Shown here: piece after piece, positions 1 to 4,546 of the stretch
How positions within the stretch are numbered: position 1 is the stretch's first letter
Layout: every line of letters starts with the position of its first letter
Source: Lachnospiraceae bacterium
GTDB taxonomy: Bacteria; Bacillota; Clostridia; Lachnospirales; Lachnospiraceae
Assembly (NCBI GenBank): GCA_021199405.1
Contig: JAJQID010000245.1
Coordinates: forward strand, 1-9,243
DNA length: 9,243 bases
Direction of reading: 5' to 3'
The notes under the pieces: model-generated
The model's input: the letters and a program-made list of their open reading frames with translations, nothing else
Database searches by the model: none
Told to the model about the DNA's origin: nothing
Translations under genes and position numbers: made by a program

Positions 1-198
1 GCCTTTGATCTGGTTTACAATCCTTATGAGACAAGGTTTATGGGTCTGGCCAGGCAGGCTGGTGCCAGGGCATACAACGGGCTGAATATGCTGCTCTATC
101 AGGGAGTCATCGCCTACGAGCTGTGGAACGGAATGGAGGTCGGCTCTGAGGCTGTGGACAGGGTGCGCCAGAGGTTAAAGGAGGAGATGGGGCTGTAG
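1..198 (+). CDS. aroE: Shikimate dehydrogenase, C-terminal fragment (5' end outside window)
   Basis: Only the last 65 codons are present, in frame from base 1 to a TAG at 196-198. AroE reduces 3-dehydroshikimate to shikimate with NADPH in the cytoplasm. The fragment carries the typical C-terminal signature: VYNP followed by a Thr (about residues 5-11 of the fragment), then A..AG....NGLNMLLYQG (fragment residues about 20-35), whose conserved Gln contacts the substrate in characterised AroE enzymes, and a following A...W helix. The stop lies one base before the ATG of aroK, so the two are probably translationally coupled. The fragment looks intact; the N-terminal substrate domain and most of the nucleotide-binding domain are beyond the window. 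A quinate/shikimate dehydrogenase paralogue cannot be excluded from the tail alone, but the aroK-aroQ context favours AroE. Confidence 0.9.
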   Translation, partial: AFDLVYNPYETRFMGLARQAGARAYNGLNMLLYQGVIAYELWNGMEVGSEAVDRVRQRLKEEMGL

Positions 199-199
199 A

Positions 200-739
200 A
201 TGAAACCGCATTTGATTTTGATCGGATATATGGGCAGCGGCAAGAGCACCTTAGGCTGTGCTGTCAGCTACCCTCTGCAGCAGTGCTTTATTGACACGGA
301 CCGGTGGATCGAGCAGAAGGAAGGAATGACGGTCAGTGAAATTTTTGCTGCTCATGGGGAAGCTTATTTCAGGCGGAAAGAGACGGATTGCCTGAAGGCC
401 ATGCTTCTGGAAAAGGAACCCCGGGTGCTGGCTCTGGGGGGAGGGACGCCTCTTCGGCAGGAAAACCGCGAGCTGATGAAGAAGCTGGGCGTCACAGTTT
501 ATCTGAAGGCGGAGCCTGAGACTATTTATGAGAGGCTGAAGGGGGATACCACCAGACCATTACTTCAGTGTGATGATCCGGCGGCGAGGATCCGGCAGAT
601 GCTCAGGGAGAGGGATCCCATTTATACGGAGGCTGCGGATTACATACTGTCAGTGGACGACTGGGATATCAGGCGTCTGCTCGGCGAGCTGCAGGAGGCG
701 TACAGGACAGAGGGAGAAAAGAGCCTGTGGAATTCATAA
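200..739 (+). CDS. aroK: Shikimate kinase
   Basis: 179 residues, the usual length for shikimate kinase, which transfers the gamma-phosphate of ATP to the 3-hydroxyl of shikimate. Visible motifs: Walker A GYMGSGKST (residues 9-17); the DTD shikimate-binding motif (about 32-34); FRRKE (about 58-62) with the substrate-binding Arg; the Walker-B-like GGG (about 80-82); the lid Arg in TTRPLL (about 117-122); and the C-terminal RDPIYTEAADY segment. The ATG follows the aroE stop by a single base, and AAGGAGG at 178-184 inside the aroE end is the likely ribosome binding site, somewhat distant. The stretch just after the P-loop (LGCAVSYPLQQCF) lacks the usual R..A..L pattern but every catalytic position I can name is present, so I expect an active enzyme. 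aroK and aroL cannot be separated by sequence here. Confidence 0.95.
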   Translation: MKPHLILIGYMGSGKSTLGCAVSYPLQQCFIDTDRWIEQKEGMTVSEIFAAHGEAYFRRKETDCLKAMLLEKEPRVLALGGGTPLRQENRELMKKLGVTVYLKAEPETIYERLKGDTTRPLLQCDDPAARIRQMLRERDPIYTEAADYILSVDDWDIRRLLGELQEAYRTEGEKSLWNS

Positions 740-772
740 TTCTATTGGCGCTTACGATTTCATAAGTGAAAC

Positions 773-778
773 GGAGGG
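773..778 (+). promoter_or_regulatory. Ribosome binding site that fixes the aroQ start
   Basis: GGAGGG lies five bases before ATG 784. An in-frame GTG at 766 would place this Shine-Dalgarno inside the coding region, so ATG 784 is preferred. Confidence 0.8.
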
Positions 779-783
779 CAGAC

Positions 784-1230
784 ATGAAACTGCTGGTGAT
801 CAACGGACCTAATCTTAATTTCCTTGGAATCCGGGAGAAGAGTATTTATGGAAATGAGGACTATGATTATCTTTTGAATCTGATTGCAGGTAAGGGCAAA
901 GAAACCGGCGCTGAGATTGAGGTGTTTCAGTCGAATCACGAGGGAGCCATTATAGACAGAATTCAGGAGGCTTATTTTGATTCTACGTCGGGAATTGTGA
1001 TTAATCCGGGCGCATACACCCATTACAGCTACGCGATTCGGGATGCGCTGGCCAGCATTACGGTGCCCAAAATTGAGATTCATATTTCAGATATCACGAA
1101 GAGAGAGTCCTTCCGGCAGAATTCGGTTACAAAGGATGCCTGCGATGCCCAGATTTACGGGAGAGGTCTTACGGGGTATCTGGACGCCATTGATCTGTGT
1201 CTGGAAATGATTCGCACTCAAAACCCGTGA
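784..1230 (+). CDS. aroQ: Type II 3-dehydroquinate dehydratase
   Basis: 148 residues, matching the small dodecameric type II enzyme that dehydrates 3-dehydroquinate to 3-dehydroshikimate by trans elimination. Visible motifs: INGPNLNFLGIRE near the N-terminus, with the loop Arg and the catalytic Tyr of SIYG following; QSNHEG (about 46-51); NPGAYTHYS (about 73-81) with the Asn that activates water in the family; EIHISD (about 97-102) with the catalytic His; and FRQNSVT near residue 110, the local form of the usual FRxxS. The product is the substrate of AroE, encoded two genes upstream. The gap to aroK is 44 bases with no terminator, so aroE-aroK-aroQ is likely one operon. The next gene is efp; in Bacillus subtilis aroQ and efp are also neighbours but with a peptidase gene between them. 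Confidence 0.96.
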   Translation: MKLLVINGPNLNFLGIREKSIYGNEDYDYLLNLIAGKGKETGAEIEVFQSNHEGAIIDRIQEAYFDSTSGIVINPGAYTHYSYAIRDALASITVPKIEIHISDITKRESFRQNSVTKDACDAQIYGRGLTGYLDAIDLCLEMIRTQNP

Positions 1231-1273
1231 GAAACCCATGAGAAATGAAAAAAACAGTTGAAAAAACCCATGT
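1221..1273 (+). repeat. Three direct copies of AAACCCRTG before efp
   Basis: AAACCCGTG starts at 1221, AAACCCATG at 1232 and AAACCCATG at 1264. The first two form a tandem 11-base repeat (AAACCCRTGAG). The starts are 11 and 32 bases apart, close to one and three helical turns. The first copy overlaps the aroQ stop codon and the third lies in the spacer of the efp promoter. This is directly visible; any operator role is inference. Confidence 0.6.
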
Positions 1274-1286
1274 AATCGTGTAGACT
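1258..1286 (+). promoter_or_regulatory. Predicted sigma-A promoter of efp
   Basis: TTGAAA (1258-1263), a 17-base spacer and TAGACT (1281-1286) lie about 40 bases before the efp ATG. The spacing is ideal and both boxes are close to consensus. The presumed start near 1293 would give a leader of roughly 33 bases. Confidence 0.65.
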
Positions 1287-1325
1287 AAGTGAGGAATATT
1301 TGTTACAACTTCAGGAGGAAAAGCA

Positions 1326-1883
1326 ATGATAAATGCAGGCGATTTCAGAAAAGGTATTACTTTTGAGTACAAAAACAGTGTATATATGGTTCTGGACTTC
1401 TTGCACGTGAAGCCTGGCAAGGGCTCTCCGTTTGTGAGGACCAAGTTAAAGGACGTGATCTCCGGTGGTGTGGTGGAGGATACCTTCAACCCCTCCGACA
1501 AATATCCTCTGGCCCGTATTGACAAGAAGGATATGCAGTTCTTATTCAAGGACGGCGATATGTACAGCTTTATGGATGTGGAGACCTACGATCAGTTCGA
1601 GTACAGCAGCGAGATTGTGGGAGATGCCATGGAGTTTGTGAAGGAAAATGAGATCTGCAAGATCTGCTCCTTCAAGGAGAAGGTGATTTCCATCGAGCCG
1701 CCGCTTTTTGTGGAGCTGGAGGTGACCGATACTGAGCCGGGTGTGCGGGGCAATACCGCGACCAACGTGACCAAGCCGGCGACCGTGGAGACTGGCGCGA
1801 CCATCAAGGTCCCGATCTTTATCAACAATGGCGACGTGATCAAGATTGATACCCGCACCAGGGAGTATTTATCCAGAGCATAA
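1326..1883 (+). CDS. efp: Elongation factor P
   Basis: 185 residues, the normal length. EF-P binds between the ribosomal P and E sites and relieves stalling at consecutive prolines. Three beta-barrel domains are expected: a KOW-like domain I (about 1-63), an OB domain II (about 64-126) and an OB domain III (about 127-185). Domain I shows the loop VKPGKGSPF with Lys32 at the tip; this is the position that carries a post-translational modification in other bacteria (in Bacillus subtilis also Lys32). The C-terminus has the family signature, with DTEPGVRGNT and later GATIKVPIFI and GDVIKIDTRT. ATG 1326 is preceded by a perfect AGGAGG at 1313-1318, seven bases away. It has its own promoter and terminator, so it is probably transcribed alone as well as by readthrough from aroQ. 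No modification enzyme is encoded nearby. Confidence 0.98.
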   Translation: MINAGDFRKGITFEYKNSVYMVLDFLHVKPGKGSPFVRTKLKDVISGGVVEDTFNPSDKYPLARIDKKDMQFLFKDGDMYSFMDVETYDQFEYSSEIVGDAMEFVKENEICKICSFKEKVISIEPPLFVELEVTDTEPGVRGNTATNVTKPATVETGATIKVPIFINNGDVIKIDTRTREYLSRA

Positions 1884-1980
1884 GGGTGATACCGGGCATG
1901 CAGCAGATAGTTGATATTTTCAGACTATTATTGCAGATGATTCCGGAAAACAGGTGTATTCAAAAATTTCTGAAGCTTTC

Positions 1981-2010
1981 AGGACAGCAGGGGAACCGGC
2001 TGTCCTTTTT
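1981..2010 (+). terminator. Intrinsic terminator after efp
   Basis: AGGACAGC (1981-1988) pairs with GCTGTCCT (1999-2006). The interior can add two G-C pairs closed by a GGAA tetraloop across an A/G mismatch. A run of five T (2006-2010) follows. The 97 bases between the efp stop and this stem hold no convincing gene. Confidence 0.85.
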
Positions 2011-2026
2011 GCGTTGATATATAAAC

Positions 2027-2055
2027 TTAATGGAGCGCTTCCCGGACAGTATATT
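2027..2055 (+). promoter_or_regulatory. Weak candidate promoter for the DUF5688 gene
   Basis: TATATT (2050-2055) lies 17 bases after TTAATG (2027-2032), which matches the -35 consensus poorly. The gene starts just after a terminator, so a promoter in 2011-2090 is expected. The region is AT-rich and several alternatives are possible. Confidence 0.3.
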
Positions 2056-2097
2056 TTATGAATGGCAACGTAAATAATTTCATTTCGGGAGAACATA

Positions 2098-3009
2098 ATG
2101 GATTACAGAGAATTCAGACAGGAAATTTTACACCTGATGAGGGAACAGGCCGATGACAACATGAAAATCAGCCTGGTGGATAAACAGAAGCTGAACGGCC
2201 AGCTCTGGTGGGGGCTGCTGATGGAGCGGGAGGACTGCGCCTGCTCTCCGGTGATTTATCTGGAGAATGTCTATGAGGATTTTCACCAGGGAGAGTCCAT
2301 GGAAGAAATTGCGAAAAAGCTCTGGCTGATTTACAAGGAGGAGGCGAAGGAGGTTACCGGTGTGCTGAAAGGAAACGTCTCTGATATGGAGAGCTTTGAA
2401 AAGGCGTCAGAAAAGCTGTTTGTGAGGATATTTCACCGGGAGCAGAATCAGGAGCTGCTGGAACAGGCGCCTTTCGTTTCCATTCTGGATCTGGCAATGA
2501 CGGTTTATTATCTGGTGGAACAGGCGGATACGGGAGTCAGAGGCACCATCATGATTCAGAAGGAGCATGTGCAAAGCTGGGGAGTGACCTGGGAGGCGGT
2601 TTTCAGGAAGGCGGCGGCAAACAGTCTGGAGCAGGGCGGGATCTGCTGGAATACGGTGGAGGAGGTTTTGGACCACCGGCCGCTTCTGCCGTTTCCGCAG
2701 CCTCTTTCCCGCAGCGGCAGCGGTCTTCATGTGCTTTCCAGCCGGACAGGTGTCTGGGGAGCGGTGGTGGCCTTCCTGCCGGGAACAGGCAGGAAGCTGT
2801 ATGAGGCATTGGGGGAGGAATTTTATCTGCTGCCTTCCTCAATTCATGAGGTGCTGTTTGTTCCCGTGAGCAGGGTTACCTGCCGGGAGCTTCTGGGAAG
2901 AACGGTGCGGGATGTGAACCGGTATGAGATGCCGCGGGAGGAGATTTTATCGGACAACGTTTATTTTTACCGTTCCGATGAAGACAGGCTCGAAATCGCA
3001 GAAATATAA
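2098..3009 (+). CDS. DUF5688 family protein, function unknown
   Basis: 303 residues. I recognise the general pattern of DUF5688, a family I know mainly from Lachnospiraceae and relatives, often in several copies per genome. Visible landmarks: the N-terminal MDYREFRQEIL helix; PVIYLENVYEDFHQGESMEEI (about residues 51-71), the most family-like segment; a largely helical middle; and a C-terminal part with a seeming alpha/beta core ending in HEVLFVPVS (about 250-258) and ILSDNVYFY (about 286-294). There is no signal peptide, membrane segment or recognisable catalytic motif, so a soluble cytoplasmic protein is likely. ATG 2098 follows GGGAG at 2087-2091 with six bases between. It is flanked by the efp terminator and by the tRNA promoter, so it looks monocistronic. 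I cannot assign a biochemical role. Confidence 0.8.
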   Translation: MDYREFRQEILHLMREQADDNMKISLVDKQKLNGQLWWGLLMEREDCACSPVIYLENVYEDFHQGESMEEIAKKLWLIYKEEAKEVTGVLKGNVSDMESFEKASEKLFVRIFHREQNQELLEQAPFVSILDLAMTVYYLVEQADTGVRGTIMIQKEHVQSWGVTWEAVFRKAAANSLEQGGICWNTVEEVLDHRPLLPFPQPLSRSGSGLHVLSSRTGVWGAVVAFLPGTGRKLYEALGEEFYLLPSSIHEVLFVPVSRVTCRELLGRTVRDVNRYEMPREEILSDNVYFYRSDEDRLEIAEI

Positions 3010-3036
3010 AAAAATCTGTGAAAATTTGATGGAGTG

Positions 3037-3076
3037 AAAAAAAAGGCTTTACATCCGGGAAAGTCTGTGCTATTAT
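3037..3076 (+). promoter_or_regulatory. Strong promoter of tRNA-Arg with UP-like A tract
   Basis: TTTACA (3048-3053), a 17-base spacer and TATTAT (3071-3076). TGC at 3068-3070 gives an extended -10. An eight-base A tract (3037-3044) lies just upstream of the -35, as in UP elements. The expected start is near 3083, giving a tRNA leader of about 37 bases. Confidence 0.8.
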
Positions 3077-3089
3077 TTACGGGAAGCGG

Positions 3090-3114
3090 CGTAATACTTT
3101 TGTAACATATTACG
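3090..3114 (+). repeat. Hairpin-forming inverted repeat in the tRNA leader
   Basis: CGTAATA (3090-3096) and TATTACG (3108-3114) are exact reverse complements around an 11-base loop. Its two outermost pairs use bases 3090-3091, which also belong to the left arm of the larger repeat. ATTTT follows directly. Confidence 0.55.
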
Positions 3115-3119
3115 ATTTT

Positions 3120-3191
3120 GTGTCCGTAGTCTAATGGATAGAACGAAGGCCTCCGACGCCTTTAATGCAGGTTCGATTCCTGTCGGACACG
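3120..3191 (+). tRNA. tRNA-Arg, anticodon CCG (reads CGG)
   Basis: A full cloverleaf of 72 bases can be drawn. The acceptor stem GTGTCCG (3120-3126) with CGGACAC (3184-3190) has seven perfect pairs, and the discriminator is G3191. The D arm is 3129-3144 with loop AATGGATA. The anticodon stem AAGGC/GCCTT (3146-3150, 3158-3162) has five pairs, with loop CTCCGAC placing CCG at 3153-3155 after the invariant T and before A37. The variable loop is TAAT. The T arm is GCAGG/CCTGT with loop TTCGATT. CCA is not encoded; TTC follows, so the CCA end must be added enzymatically. One oddity is a C-A mismatch in the D stem (3131/3142). The body resembles the small tRNA-Arg type with TAGT...ATGGATA. It is preceded by a strong promoter and no terminator follows before the next gene. 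Confidence 0.95.
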
Positions 3192-3224
3192 TTCCGCCGC
3201 TTCCTGTTTGAGGGGAATCTGTGC

Positions 3225-3229
3225 AGGAG
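3225..3229 (+). promoter_or_regulatory. Ribosome binding site of the SH3b protein gene
   Basis: AGGAG lies 11 bases before ATG 3241, slightly far but workable; GGGG at 3232-3235 is closer. An in-frame TTG at 3208 would add 11 non-hydrophobic residues ahead of the signal anchor and has no Shine-Dalgarno, so ATG 3241 is chosen. Confidence 0.6.
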
Positions 3230-3240
3230 ATGGGGTTACT

Positions 3241-4398
3241 ATGAAAAAAAGAATGCTGATACTCTCAGCGGTTATCGTGCTGGCAGTAGCTGTCTTTGTT
3301 TCTGGTATGCTGGTCTATCACAAAAATATTGCCGAGGAAACAGTGGCTGAGCAGGAAGCAGAGGTGGATGACAGCACTGTCACGGAAGCGGCTGTGGCGG
3401 CGGTCAGTGTGGATAATCCTCTGGAGGCAGACAAATATCCGGAAATCAATGAACTGATTGAGCGATATCTTGAGGCTCTGGCAGCAGGTGATGTGGATGC
3501 CATGATGGAAATCTGCAGCAATGTGACCGATACGGAGAAGATCCGGATTGAGGAGCTGGGGAAATATATCGAGGCCTTTCCGGAGTACAATGTATTTACG
3601 AAGCTGGGACCGGTAGAGAACAGCTATGTGGTTTATGCGGCGGCGAGAGCGCAGTTTCCTGGACTGGAGACGCTGGTACCGGGAATTTACTGTCTCTATG
3701 TCTGTATGGACGAGAATGGCAGCTATTATATTAACGAGGACACTCTGACGGATGAAGAGACGGCCTACATTGAAGCGCTCAATTCTGATGAGTCCGTGAT
3801 GGAGCTTCTAAATTCCATTGATGAGGAATATCAGGAGATGGTGGCGAATGACAGTGAGATTGCTGCGTATCTGGAGGTTACAGTGAATCAGATCCGTGAC
3901 GCTGTGGGTACTGCACTGGCAGGCACCACCACGGAGGAGGATACAGAGGAGAGTTCCTCAGAGGATGAGAGCAGTGATGAGACGATTGTCGCCAAGTCCT
4001 GTCAGGCAACCACTACGGAGACCATCAATGTCAGATCCTCCGACAGTACGGCCGCTGATAAGCTGGGGACGATCCAGAAGGGCACTACGCTGGATGTGAT
4101 TGAAATCCGTGTCAATGGCTGGGCGCTGATTGAGTATGAAGGGCAGGAAGCCTACGTTAAGACGGATTATCTGGAAATCATCAGCAGTGCGGATGACGAG
4201 CCTACCAACGGCTATGTGGTGGCCAACACGACAGTGAATGTGCGTGCTTCTGCCAGTGCAGATGCAGACAGACTGGGACAGGTTTCCGAAGGAGAAGTGC
4301 TGGAGTGGATCGAGGATGTGACCGGCGGTTTTTCCAAGGTCAAATATAACGGCTCTATCGGCTATGTAGCTACGGAGTATGTCACGAAGCAGGAGTAA
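3241..4398 (+). CDS. Membrane-anchored protein with NTF2-like region and two SH3b domains
   Basis: 385 residues. MKKRM is followed by a hydrophobic segment (about 6-25) that reads as a signal anchor or uncleaved signal peptide. No lipobox is evident, so the rest is probably outside the membrane. Residues about 65-170 (PEINELIERYLEALAAGDVDAM and onward) resemble an NTF2/cystatin-like fold; this is a pattern-based guess. A low-complexity Glu/Ser/Thr/Asp linker spans about 228-250. Two tandem bacterial SH3 domains follow, at about 255-315 and 324-383, each with a T.NVR.S signature and a G..AYVKTDYL / GYVATEYV ending. Such SH3b repeats commonly bind cell wall peptides. The protein is very acidic. 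No catalytic domain is present, so an envelope-associated binding or sensing role is plausible but unproven. The gene follows tRNA-Arg by 49 bases without a terminator, and no separate promoter is visible in that gap. Confidence 0.85.
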   Translation: MKKRMLILSAVIVLAVAVFVSGMLVYHKNIAEETVAEQEAEVDDSTVTEAAVAAVSVDNPLEADKYPEINELIERYLEALAAGDVDAMMEICSNVTDTEKIRIEELGKYIEAFPEYNVFTKLGPVENSYVVYAAARAQFPGLETLVPGIYCLYVCMDENGSYYINEDTLTDEETAYIEALNSDESVMELLNSIDEEYQEMVANDSEIAAYLEVTVNQIRDAVGTALAGTTTEEDTEESSSEDESSDETIVAKSCQATTTETINVRSSDSTAADKLGTIQKGTTLDVIEIRVNGWALIEYEGQEAYVKTDYLEIISSADDEPTNGYVVANTTVNVRASASADADRLGQVSEGEVLEWIEDVTGGFSKVKYNGSIGYVATEYVTKQE

Positions 4399-4446
4399 GA
4401 AGCTGTCGGCGATTATTCTGCCGGTGAGATAAGAAAAAGACATCAG

Positions 4447-4480
4447 ATAAGCATTCCCATAGCGGGGATGCTTATTTTTT
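4447..4480 (+). terminator. Intrinsic terminator after the SH3b protein gene
   Basis: ATAAGCATTCCC (4447-4458) pairs with GGGGATGCTTAT (4464-4475), 12 pairs including one G-U, around the five-base loop ATAGC. Six T follow (4475-4480). The left arm is preceded by an A-rich stretch. Confidence 0.93.
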
Positions 4481-4482
4481 GA

Positions 4483-4511
4483 TTGAGAAATTCTGTCCTT
4501 TTGTGTATACT
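4483..4511 (+). promoter_or_regulatory. Predicted sigma-A promoter of the PcRGLX-like gene
   Basis: TTGAGA (4483-4488), a 17-base spacer and TATACT (4506-4511). It begins three bases after the preceding terminator and 36 bases separate the -10 box from the ATG. I see no operator-like palindrome overlapping it. Confidence 0.8.
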
Positions 4512-4546
4512 GGTAAATATCACAGACTGACAGAGAGGGATGAGTT

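Larger units (their letters stand above)
3080..3206 (+). repeat. Inverted repeat bracketing the tRNA gene
   Basis: Bases 3082-3091 (GGAAGCGGCG) are the exact reverse complement of 3195-3204 (CGCCGCTTCC). A G-T pair (3081/3205) and a C-G pair (3080/3206) extend this to 12 pairs on paper. The arms sit in the tRNA leader and trailer, with only three bases between the tRNA 3' end and the right arm. Confidence 0.75.

Noticed and set aside
1898..2017. Possible 39-codon plus-strand gene after efp
   Set aside because: It runs through the efp terminator, has no good ribosome binding site and its peptide looks random.
2039..2091. TTCCCG (2039-2044) could pair with CGGGAG (2086-2091) and hide the ribosome binding site of the DUF5688 gene
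   Set aside because: Only six pairs around a 41-base loop, and the likely transcription start lies downstream of the left arm.
3120..3240. tRNA gene as an integration site for a mobile element
   Set aside because: No integrase, no repeated tRNA 3' end and no change in gene character is visible downstream.
4401..4425. Short CGGC/GCCG hairpin just after the SH3b gene
   Set aside because: Four to five pairs and no T run; the real terminator follows at 4447-4480.
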